Of a stretch of 53,667 nt of DNA, positions 44,383 through 53,667 are shown in pieces. The position numbers and the translations under genes are program-made. Source of the stretch: Zygnema cylindricum (taxonomy: Eukaryota > Streptophyta > Zygnematophyceae > Zygnematales > Zygnemataceae). Where the stretch lies: assembly GCA_037447655.1 (NCBI GenBank), contig JBBHKE010002675.1:1-53667 (forward strand). Reading direction: 5' to 3'. Below the pieces are notes generated by a model. It was not told where the DNA came from. It saw only the letters and a program-made list of their open reading frames with translations, and made no database searches. Position 1 is the stretch's first letter; the number at the start of each line of letters is the position of its first letter.

Positions 44383-45075
44383 CTGTCAACATTTCATTAG
44401 ATTAACCGGGCGATGACAACACTGCATTTCAATACTCTATGTGCAAGTCAGCCCTGAATTGTAACCTAATTTCTAACCGCCCCCACTATACTTATTTTGT
44501 GCTTATTATTTAAAACAAACACACACCATGCTTTTAGTACGAGTGTACTCTACCACACATTTGCCTTACAAATTAGACCAGTGTATGAATCTAACATTTC
44601 AAGGCGGCCATGCTGTTCAGTCTTCCGGAGCATGCAGAAGATAAAACCAAAAAACAGACTTTCGGCTTTAGTGCCAATTTATTTCTATTTGTATTAAATA
44701 CAACAAAAATATCATTCAAAAGCACCAGCAAAGATATTGGAAAAATGCTGCTTCTGTGGTAACAGCAGTAGCTGGCAACTAAAAAACCCTGAAATCCCCA
44801 ACAACCCTAAAAACCCTTTCATTCTGTTTAATAAAAACAAGAACCAAAAACTAAACATGCATAGCAAAAAAGAAACTTTCCCTACATATACAACATAGAC
44901 TTCTGTATACCTGCTGTTGACTGCTCATCTGCTTAACAAACAACCTGCATAACTACTGATTGGCATGTACATTAACCATCACTGGTATAAACCATAACTT
45001 GCATTCAAATATCTGAGAAATACCTCATTATAATAACAAAATTTGCACATGTCTTCCGTTCCCTTGCAATCTCCA
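44383..45075. other. Spacer containing the presumed 3' UTR of the LRR receptor kinase
   Basis: AT-rich sequence downstream (minus strand) of the stop at 45076. No other gene is seen. Confidence 0.5.
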
Positions 45076-48000
45076 CTACCCCGTACGAGGAACAATGCTC
45101 TGCGACGGAATAGTCGGCTGCAACGGAATACTCGCCTGCGATGGAAAACTGGTCTGTGATTGCGACGGAAAACTCCCCTGCGACGGAATGCTCGCATGTG
45201 AGTGGTTGGTGGAGGGCGAAAACTTGTTGGTCGCTGAGCGAGGCATGCTGGGTGTCGAAGAGGCCCAGGCCTCTGAGCGGTTATCGCTATCGAATATGTC
45301 AAGATTTTCGAGCACATACACGACCTCGTCCATGGTGGGCCGTGTAGTGGCCACCTTGGAAGTGCACATGAGGCCCAGACGAAGAGCTCCAATCAATTGC
45401 TCCTCTTCCTGGGCATTCAACTCCATGGTCGGATCTACAACCTCTCGAACACCAGATTCTTTTAAGGCTTTGTGTGTCCACCTGGCAAGTCCTATGTCCC
45501 CGAGAGAGTCGTCACCGGGTCGTCGTCCAGTCAACACTTGCAGCATCATTACGCCGTACGCAAAAATATCGCTTTTGACATTCAGTTTTCCTGTTGTCGC
45601 ATACTCGGCCGCTAAATAACCCACTGTTCCAGCGACAGTAGTGGACAGATGAGTCTGAGAAGAGAGGTCAATCTCTCGAGCCAAGCCAAAATCCGCCACT
45701 TTCGCCACACCCTCTCGATCAAAAAGGACATTGGCCGGTTTTATGTCTCTATGAATGACAGTGGTTGGAGCCTCGTGATGAAGATATTTAATGCCTTTCG
45801 CTGCATCCAGGAGCGCTGCGTGTCTCCATGGCCAATCACGGAATCGTCGCTTTTCCTTGTACAGAGCGTCGTCTAGATCGCCACCTGGCAGAAACTCGTA
45901 AATGAGGAGTGCCTCTTGTTTCCCAACAAAGCTGCCGACGAGAACGACAAGATTGCGGTGTTTAAGGCGGCCCAAAGTCTCCATTTCTGTACGGATTTCC
46001 TCAAGGCCCTGACTGCTGTGATCATGGAGGCGCTTCACCGCCAGTTCTGTGCCGTCCTTCAGAGTCACTCTGGAAAGGGAGAGGGAGAGGCAGAAGGAGA
46101 GGGAGAGGGAGAGGGGGAGGGAGAAGAGGGAGAGGGAGAGAGCGAGGGAGAGGGAGAGGGAGAGGGAAGGGGAAAGAGACAGAGAGACGATACAATGACA
46201 AAAGTGGATAAGTAAATAAGGACATAATGGACAATTTTTTTTTTTTTAACAAACATGTTGCAGATTGCACTTGTTTGCCATTACAGCTAATAGGGGACGA
46301 CCTAAGATAGATGTATGTCACACCAAATTTGGTGAGGCGAACACCTGCTGTTGCTTTTTTAGGAAAACATTTAAGCTGTTATCCACACGAAATTTTCTGC
46401 AGACTATTACCTCTGGAGCAAATTACAGTAGATATTATCCATTCTAATTGGATGTGAGGAATATTGCCTGTGCCCACGAAGCTACAATTTTGAAAGACAT
46501 TTTACGCATTATCCACATAAAATCTGGTGAGGACATTAATAGTTGTCCTTTATCATTATGAGAGATTCAGTCGAATATGATGCAAAGTTACAAAAATTCA
46601 CAAGCCTTTGTCTCCAGAGTCTACCGTTGCTAAATTCTTCCGAATGAAAGTTTTGTGGGGTTCCGTCTCATCATTGAAGGAAAAAAAAGAAAAATGAATG
46701 CAAAAAGAAAAATGTTTGAAAGGTAGAAACTGGTGAGAAAAATAGGGGAAAACCTTTAAATATTAGAAGAGCGCAAAAGAAGACGAAAGGAGAAAAAAAA
46801 AACCTGAGAAAAGTTTCAAACCTCGACTTATACAAGGGCTGCTAGATAGCAATTATTGAAACATATTGAACCATTAACCACTCTGTTTAAAGAGGTAAAA
46901 AAAAAATACCGCTGAAACGAAAGAAATTACGGATAACAGAAAACAGAATGGCTGGCATAAACCAAAGTTTTACTTTCTTCCTTTTTTAAACATTTTACAA
47001 GAATTTACTTCAACATAATGTAAACCATAAGCGAAGCCCTTGGTATGCCACAATATTTAAGCTGGAAATAGCTCATTCAGTATGCCTTCTCTCCCTCCAA
47101 AACAATAGATAGGAGTTCCACACCAAAAGAATTCTACACCAAAATTCTAATACTCACAATCTAACTTTTCACTCACTTGTAAACCGATCCAAAGCCCCCG
47201 ACACCCAACTGCTTTCTTTCGCTGAAATTCTCCGTCGATTCTCGAATAATTCGCATGTTCAAACGGCTGCCCATTTTCTGGAACAGAATGAACTCTCCTT
47301 CATCCTCCTCCGCCGCCTCCTTCCTGCAAAAAAAGAGCGCCAAAACCAGCGCCAGAAGGGCAGCCATGGCAACCGCCCCTCCCGCTGCGATTCCGGCAAT
47401 GGCTCCCGTGGAGAGTCGGGAATTCCTCCTAAAATTGGCGTAAGGATAAATACAATCAGCGAGTGGGAAACCGCAGAGAGAGGGATTTCCAAGATACGAC
47501 GAGCTCTCGAACTGGGTCAGATTGCCTCCCGGAATGACACCTGTCAGCTGGTTATAGGAAACATTAAAACTGGTGATCTCGGAAAGACTCGAGAGCTCGA
47601 CAGGTATGGAACCTGTGAGCTGGTTATTGGAGAGGTCCAGAACTTCGAGAAGGGAGAGATTTCCGAGAATGGGAGGAATAGAGGAGGAGAATGTGTTGAA
47701 AGAGAGGTCCAGAACCAGGAGTTGAGTGAGGTTTCCGAGCCAGTCAGAGAGAGGCCCTGAGAGAGAATTGTGGGGCAATTGAAGGCGCCTCAGAAAGGAG
47801 AGAGAGCCGAGGGAGGGGAGGTAGCCTGAGAGACGGTTGTTTCCTAAACCTAAAACAGTCAGAGCACTAACTCGGTTTAAGGAGTCGGGAAGAGTTCCGT
47901 TCAATTCGTTGGAAGAGAGGTCCAGAATATGGAGGAAGGAAAACTCTCCGAACTCCGGAGGAATTGTTCCTGAGAGTAGGTTGGAGGAAAGGTTGAGAAA

Positions 48001-49944
48001 GCTTAAACTGGAGTTGAAATAGGAGAGGGAAATGGGAAGTTCTCCTTCGAGTTTGTTCACACTGAGATCTAAAAGAGTGAGAGGACAGCTGTTTGCTTTG
48101 GTTTGCCGAGGTATGGAACCGTTGAGACTGTTGTTTGTGAGTCGAATAGAGGTCATGTTGGAGAGAGAGAAAAAAAAAGAGGGAAGAGGTCCAGAGAGAT
48201 TGTTGCTTGAAAAATCAATGGCTGACAGGTAAACACTCCGTTTCATGGCTTTTGGAATTTGACCTTCGAGAAAATTCCTAGAAAAGTCCAAAAACCAAAG
48301 CTTCTTCCCGAAGGAAGTTGGGAGAGACCCGGTGAGACGGTTTTCGTGGAGATCGACCTGTGACAAAGTGGTACACTCACAGAGCCGGGGGGGGATGTTA
48401 CCAGAGAGAGAATTTGCACTAAGGTTGACTTCAATTAGAGAACAATTGACAATCTGGGAGAGAGAGAGAGGGATGGGACCAGAAAAATTGTTTGTAGAGA
48501 GGTCTAAGGAGGTCATCTGTGAAAAATTGGAGAAAATGTCTGGAATGATTCCAGAAAGATAATTGTTACTTAGGTCAAGAATGATGAGATACGGGGCCAA
48601 GTTTTGAAAAGTGTATGGAATTTCTCCCGAAAGCTGGTTGGAGGAAAGATACAGTTGAAGAAGAGATGAGAAATTGCCGAAATTCGCAGGAATTGAACCA
48701 TTGAGATAGTTTCCTGCGAGAGAGAGAGTTCGTGTAATTTGGAGGCTATCAATGGGATAATCATAGTATGGACTGTCCGGAAGATCAGAGGAACCGCTGT
48801 TCCCAGAACCGGAACCAAAAATGAATGCAAAATCTTCTGGAATGGGGCCTTGCAGATTGCAATTGTCGAGAATCAGCACAATGAGAGTTTCACTAAGGGC
48901 GAGTAATGAAAGAGGAAGTGGGCCTCCTAAAGGATTGTTACTTAAATCGAGATATAGAATATAGGTCATGTTGCCCAACGGCGGAATTCCACCTGTAAAA
49001 TTGTTGAATGAAAGATTGAGCGTCGAGCCGTTAAAAAAGGCAGTCTCTGGAGGGATAGGTCCAGAGAGTTTGTTACCCGAAAGATCTAATTTAACGAGAG
49101 TCGAGATAGTAAGGAGTCCTGGGGGGATGGTGTCCTCGAGACCAAGGCTGTTGAGGAAGACGTACTTTAGCCTCAAGAGATTGCCGAGAGACGGAGGGAT
49201 GGTAGTCCCACTAAAGTTGCTATAGGAACTGCTATTGGAGGAACCGAGATCCAAATTTTCAAGTCGGGAAAGTTTTCCAAGAGAGTACGGAATGCTTCCA
49301 GAAAAGTAATTATCTCTCAACAAAAGTTTTTCCAAAGAATTCAGGTCTCCCAGCGAAGGAGAAATGACGCCCGACAAAGAATTATGGCTCAAATCCAGAC
49401 TCACGAGTTTGCTGAGTTTACCGAGTTCTGGAGGAATGCTGTCTGTCAATAAATTGTCTCCCAACTGAAACACTTTGAGTGAAGTCAGATTCCCAAGATC
49501 CGGGGGAATGCTGCCTGTCAGCTTATTTGACATTAAATCGAGTTTGACAAGTTTGTTGAGCCTCCCAAGTTCTGGAGCAATTCCTCCCTCCAAAAGCATG
49601 CTCGAGAGGTTGAGGGAAACCACTCGTCCATCCCCATCACAGCCAATGGCATCGCCCCATTGACACACATTCTTTATTGTCGTCCATTGAGAAAGCTTCT
49701 CTCTCGAGGCCTCCTCCAGTCCTGCCCTAAAGGCCAGTAAGGCCTCGGCATCGCTCACACTGGTCGAGACATCCATGGCTGCCAGCTGGCGTCTTCCTGG
49801 CCGATCCGTGCCTTCCAAATACTCGGCGCGGTGTTTCGACAGCTGCCCATGGCTGTCTTCATTTCTGCCCGCAGATTGCTGGAGAAGCGTTACAAGAAAA
49901 AATGTCACACAGCAAAACACCCAGCATGACTGTGTGTCACGCAT
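45076..49944 (-). CDS. LRR receptor-like kinase, complete, two exons
   Basis: Plasma-membrane receptor kinase, 1,253 residues. Exon 1 is 49944-47177 and exon 2 is 46069-45076, joined at phase 2 (TAC-AA / A). The start is the ATG opening MRDTQSCWVFCCVTFFLVTL, a good signal peptide; the codons before it may be 5' UTR. An N-cap (ALLAFRAGLEE, CQWGDAIGCD) precedes about 25-27 plant-type LRRs with LxxNxLxGxIPxxLGNL wording, then NPSLCGFPLADC. The transmembrane segment is GAIAGIAAGGAVAMAALLAL, then VLALFF (about 845-873). Kinase: LGVGGFGSVYK in exon 1; ELAVKRL, TVIHRDIKPANVLFD, VADFGLAR, GTVGYLAAEYATTG and GRRP in exon 2. The usual APE reads AAE. The C-tail is Ser/Pro/Gln-rich with repeated PSQ units. 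The intron has a GA-rich tract next to exon 2. The ligand cannot be told from sequence. Confidence 0.93.
46075..46185. repeat. GA-rich microsatellite in the LRR kinase intron (CT on the sense strand)
   Basis: GAGGGA repeats form the pyrimidine tract directly before the acceptor of exon 2 (46070) on the minus strand. Confidence 0.9.
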
Positions 49945-49968
49945 CGGGTCGCTTGCCTTCACCTGCAA

Positions 49969-50428
49969 GAGTGGGAAATTCTAAAATTAAGAAAGTTAAG
50001 TCATAACAAGAAAAGCTAGTATGGCGCAACGAGTAGTCGGTTATTTAAGTTTGACAGTACGCGTTACACTGTCAGACATCAGAAGTAGATGACCTGACAC
50101 GTTTACCAGCAATAACATGGCAATTCAGGACAAAGTTCAGCATTATCCTAAACGATTGCAACTGGAGACGACACCAGCATGATAGTAGATAAATTTAGAA
50201 AAAGGTTGACTTGACTATTTGTCGAATGACAAGAATATACCAAATACAAATGAGAGGGTGGATGGGAAAGTTTTGACTGTAAAAAGAAGGGTTGAGACAG
50301 GATTCCAGTTAAACAAGAAAAATTCAGTGTAAATGTAAACAGAATTGCTGATTGCCTAAATGCCAGTGGATGCCTCATATTTTTAATAATACAGAAAAGA
50401 GGAAAGAGGAACCATAGCTGAGAATTAT
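49969..50428. other. Upstream region of the LRR receptor kinase
   Basis: AT-rich sequence 5' of the kinase on the minus strand, presumably including its promoter. No distinct TATA box can be defended and no gene is seen. Confidence 0.4.
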
Positions 50429-50636
50429 CACTACCCCGCCCATCGTTACTAGCGTTAAAGAATTATTAGTGTTAATGCAAAATTAGAATTAATAATACTA
50501 ATTTAGTGCAAGGAGAAGTGGCAGGTTGTTGTCCACACCCTTAAATAGTGTTGTTAACAATATTTTGTGATTTTGGCCCAAAAAAAGTCGCGACGAATTA
50601 GTGATATTAACTCTAATAACAATGGGCGGTGTAGTG
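50429..50636. mobile_element. MITE, 208 bp, family terminus CACTACMCCGCCCATYGTTA
   Basis: The left end cactaccccgcccatcgtta with ctagcgttaa and the reverse complement of the right end (cactacaccgcccattgtta with ttagagttaa) pair over about 30 bp. The interior is AT-rich and non-coding. No clear target duplication is seen. Confidence 0.75.
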
Positions 50637-51174
50637 GACTGACAGCCTTGACTATCCAAGGCTTTTGGCACTTAAACCTCTTGCAAGGCGAAATAAAGCA
50701 AAATCCTTTTAAGGACTTCATTGCAGGCACATAGTTTTTCTAATTCAGAGGGCTGTCTTCTGTATTTCTTGTGATATGTAAGATTATTAAAAGTGAAACA
50801 ATCTATACTTAAAACACCAAGACAAAGTAGAGGACATCTTGGCAGTGCAGACTTTAATGCCAATAGTTCAATGGTCATCTCATCATTGATGTTGGGTTCA
50901 TTTTCCCATTTTGTAAGTTTGAAGTTTCATGTCACCTATTCAATGTTCTAGGCTCTATAAGTAACATCCTTCTATCATAATCAATTTTCCTTAAGTAAGA
51001 ATTCCAAATCAGCATAGGGGCAGACCGACATGAATCCCCTTAGTGAAGCAAGAGAACACGCTGGTGAAATGCCCATCGAGCTGGACAATACCTCCACAGA
51101 ATCAAAAGTGTGAAACTGAAATGTTATAGCTCAATCGCTAACTTATTTATTTCTTACAGCGTCGAACGTTCAAT

Positions 51175-51407
51175 TTTCAGTATTCAATGTGCGATGCTCC
51201 GAACATGTGTCCAATGTTCAATGTCCAACGCCTAATGTCCAATGTCCAATGTCCAATGTCCCACGTCCCACGTCCCACGTCCCATGTCCCATGTCCAATG
51301 TCCAATGTACAAGCTCCAATTTCCAATGTCTAATGTCTAATGTCCGATATCCAATGTCCAATGTCTAATGTCTAATGTCCAATATCCAATGTCCAATGTC
51401 TAATGTT
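51175..51407. repeat. 7-bp minisatellite (AATGTCC)n with variants
   Basis: About 30 heptamers of the form aatgtcc, with higher-order variation (cacgtcc, catgtcc, aatgtct, aatatcc). It is not the plant telomere heptamer. It has no coding meaning. Confidence 0.9.
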
Positions 51408-52993
51408 ATCATCATGTCGGACACTTATTGTCGTCGGTTTCTCAACATAGGTTTGTTAACAAGTTCAGGAACAGCACGTCACTATTCAGTTGCTGCGATC
51501 ATGTGCTGACTGGCTCTCTATCGCGACTCATCTCCCAGGCGCCATGCCACGTCATGTCACGTCACGTTATAGCAGTGAGCCTTTCTCTCTCTCTGCAGAG
51601 TGTCCCGCTGACTCTTTTTTGCCAATATCCGGAATAGGGTTTGGTAATTCTCTCACGCTCCTTTCAGGTATCCAAATGAGGACTCAACAATTTCGGCGGC
51701 TCTACCTATTTCCACGTGTCGCATTCACATAAGCTCCAAGCGCATGGATGCCTCCTCCTCCTTTGCCTAATGCTCCCTGCCACGCGGAGAGGATGCGTCC
51801 GTCGTCTCCAAAGGACACGTCGATTCGCTTCCTTCTTCCAAATTGTTGTGCGAGATGCGAGCGCCTCTCACTCTGCGACAAGTCGTTCGACCTGTCGTAC
51901 GATTCACCTTCTGCAGCTTGGCACAAAAGACGCCGAGGCACCACACAAAATTCGCTGTCGGTGGAAGTGGATTTTGTGACTAAAAGACAAAATATTCCCG
52001 TAACAGATTTGTCGGCAGGTCCCGAGGGGGGTCTTTCCTGACGTTCGACCGAAGTGAATTGAATTTGTCGTTAGGGCTTTAACGACCTTTTTGTCTCGAC
52101 ACGGTCCCGCGTAAACCCAATTTTGAACTTGGATTCTGTAGCAGAGTGCAAAGGCCATATTCGGTAACTCCGTATTATAAGTACAATACGCATATAGAAG
52201 GAGATACCAGATATATCGTTCGCACGCCTTCTCGCACTTTTGATCTAAGTTCCAGAAATTCGTCGACAGCCGATCCAACGGCTTCGAGGTCGGATCGCAC
52301 GAGTGAATCCAGCTCATTCCGTGAGTGGCAGCTACAGCACCGGTCTGTAAGCCGCCACATTAAATTTAGAGTCTCTCCAAAGCAGGGTTCTAACCGAGAC
52401 ACTGTTACCATTTTATTATAATTTTTTGCGACCAATGAAAACGAAGGGCTTAGAGATTTTCTTAAATTATCGAAAAATAGCGATAGTCCTGTCCTTTCGA
52501 ATAGGACCACGTGGACCCATCGAATTATTTAAACTCCTGGTACGCCTCTAAAAAAAGCCAGAACGCACCAAAACGTGCGGCTGAAACCTCGCATCGTCGG
52601 TGCCGGACCGGAACGGAACGGAGCAGAGCAGAACAGAGCAGTCCAGGGCGTGCGCCGGCGCCTCACAGTCGCGGCGTGCACTCTCGGAGCGCTGCATGGC
52701 ACGAGCGGCGGAGCGTCTGTACTTCTGTACTTGTAAGGAACAGTTAATGCGGCGCGTGCACCCGCTGGGAACTCTTTTGTTTCATTGGCGTCAAAGCGGA
52801 AATGCAGGTGAGACTTCCGTACATTACAGGTTTATCCGTTGGAACGACTCCCCTTTCGGTCTTTACATGACACGTGTTCGTCGCACGGCGATGGTTGACA
52901 CGTCTGCCGCTGGTCTGCGGGAGAGCATGAGAGCCCCTCGTCATGAGAGTGCGTCGTCATGAGGCCATCTCGCCCGTTTAGTTGCCACGTGGC
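51408..52993. other. Spacer before the last gene, with open minus-strand segments of unknown nature
   Basis: Open minus-strand stretches at 51702-51944 (contains VSFGDDGRILSAWQGALGKG) and 52175-52510 (contains a helix-like DSLVRSDLEAVGSAVDEFLE) could be exons of an unrecognised gene or chance frames. I cannot place acceptor and donor sites that join them. From about 52560 the sequence becomes GC-rich, as before genes A and B, consistent with a promoter region for the gene starting at 53030. Confidence 0.3.
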
Positions 52994-53029
52994 ATGCTGT
53001 CAGTGCCGACTTTAGAATCTCCAGCCTCC

Positions 53030-53667
53030 ATGGACAGCTGCCACGTGTCCTTCAGTTTGACTGTTTTGACAGTCGCTGTCTTCTCGGTGCTGCTGCCACG
53101 TGTCGAGGGCTCCTCGGAAGACAGTGAGTGACGCTGCCGCCTCCTCGCACTGGCGAGCGAGGAGCTCTTTTATTGCGCTTTGGTGAGAGGGACGGGAGGG
53201 AGAGAAGGGAGAGAGGGAAGGGACGGGAAGGGGGGGAATGGAGGGAGGGAGGCCCGATGGAAGGCTGACGGGCGGAGGGGGCGGAGGGAGGCGACAGCCC
53301 AAACACTGCTGACGCTGCAGCGGAACGGCTTCCGTGACGCGACCTTCCCCGGAGACGCCACGTGGCAGGCCAGCCAGCAGGGAGGGGAGGCGTGCGGGCA
53401 GTTCGCCCACGTCACATGCAACGAGGAGGGAAGAGTGGAGATACTGTGAGCCCCCCAACTACCCTCCTCTTCCTCTACATCCTCTCTCCCTCTCTTTACC
53501 GTTGCCCCCTCTCTACTCTTGCCCCCTTCCACTCTCTTGCTACCCTTTCCTCTCTCTCCCCTCTCCTCCTCTCGCCTCCCAACCTGAAACCGCTCTCAGT
53601 GCATTGTGCTCTCTTTCACCTCTCTTTCTCGCTCTCCATCGCACTCTCTCTCTGCCCCTTTCTCTCC
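53030..53667 (+). CDS. Secreted LRR protein or LRR receptor kinase, first two exons (cut by the window end)
   Basis: Exon 1 is 53030-53123, with the signal peptide MDSCHVSFSLTVLTVAVFSV; an in-frame ATG at 52994 would add 12 residues. Exon 2 is 53298-53445. They join at phase 1. Exon 2 encodes a typical LRR N-terminal cap: QTLLTLQRNGF, then TWQASQQGGEACGQFAHVTC and EEGRVEIL, with the Cys pair and the GRV turn that precede the first repeat. The donor at 53446 is gtgagc and leads into a CT-rich intron. The small intron 53124-53297 is GA-rich. Whether a kinase follows cannot be seen. It is transcribed away from the LRR kinase at 45-50 kb. Confidence 0.7.

Noticed and set aside
45095-45619. Plus-strand open frame opposite the LRR kinase (also 47255-49984 plus-strand frames)
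   Set aside because: These are shadows of the kinase and LRR coding sequence on the other strand.
51175-51407. Interstitial telomere
   Set aside because: The heptamer is AATGTCC-like, not TTTAGGG or its complement.
53012-53532. Minus-strand open frames at the right end
   Set aside because: The plus strand gives a signal peptide and an LRR N-terminal cap with in-phase splice sites. The minus frames are shadows with Pro/Ser-rich composition.

Overview
This is a nuclear fragment from a green eukaryote, most likely a streptophyte (charophyte) alga. Coding exons are split by many GT-AG introns, and many introns and spacers are filled with CT/GA microsatellites. The recognisable genes are a plant-type mitochondrial ATP synthase subunit d, plant-type receptor kinases with leucine-rich repeats, and secreted LysM-bearing proteases. 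The lineage call is inference from gene content, not from a marker gene.

Layout. (1) 808-4115 (+): the last four exons of ATP synthase subunit d (ATPQ); its 5' exons lie left of the window. (2) 4116-7660: spacer with an AT/GT microsatellite and a GC-rich promoter region. (3) 7664-16167 (+) and 21987-30134 (+): two tandem paralogues (called A and B here). Each encodes a secreted protein that runs signal peptide, ricin-B-type lectin domain, papain-family cysteine protease domain, two EGF-like modules and four LysM-type modules. Exon boundaries and phases match along almost the whole length. Copy B reads as an intact 845-residue protein. Copy A has two apparent opposite one-base frame lesions. 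(4) 16168-21980: spacer between the paralogues, with foldback MITEs and two direct copies of a ~0.9 kb repeat; the second copy is split by a hAT-like element that left an 8-bp target duplication. (5) 30135-33414: spacer with a tRNA-like sequence and another MITE. (6) 33415-37512 (-): a SERK-like receptor kinase with its transmembrane exon but no visible ectodomain. A non-LTR retrotransposon in the same orientation (about 37.6-40.8 kb) sits directly upstream. (7) 40.9-44.9 kb: nested direct and tandem repeats. (8) 45076-49944 (-): a complete two-exon LRR receptor kinase of 1,253 residues. (9) 50-53 kb: spacer with a MITE and a 7-bp minisatellite. (10) 53030 to the end (+): the first two exons of another secreted LRR protein, cut by the window.

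The most interesting item is the A/B pair. A carbohydrate-binding lectin in front and LysM modules behind would place a papain-like protease on GlcNAc-containing or other glycan targets outside the cell. The protease keeps Gln, Cys, His and Asn at the active site but has lost the two aromatic residues that normally flank the Cys and Asn. Exon coordinates come from splice consensus, phase bookkeeping and A/B comparison, and may be off by a base or two in places.
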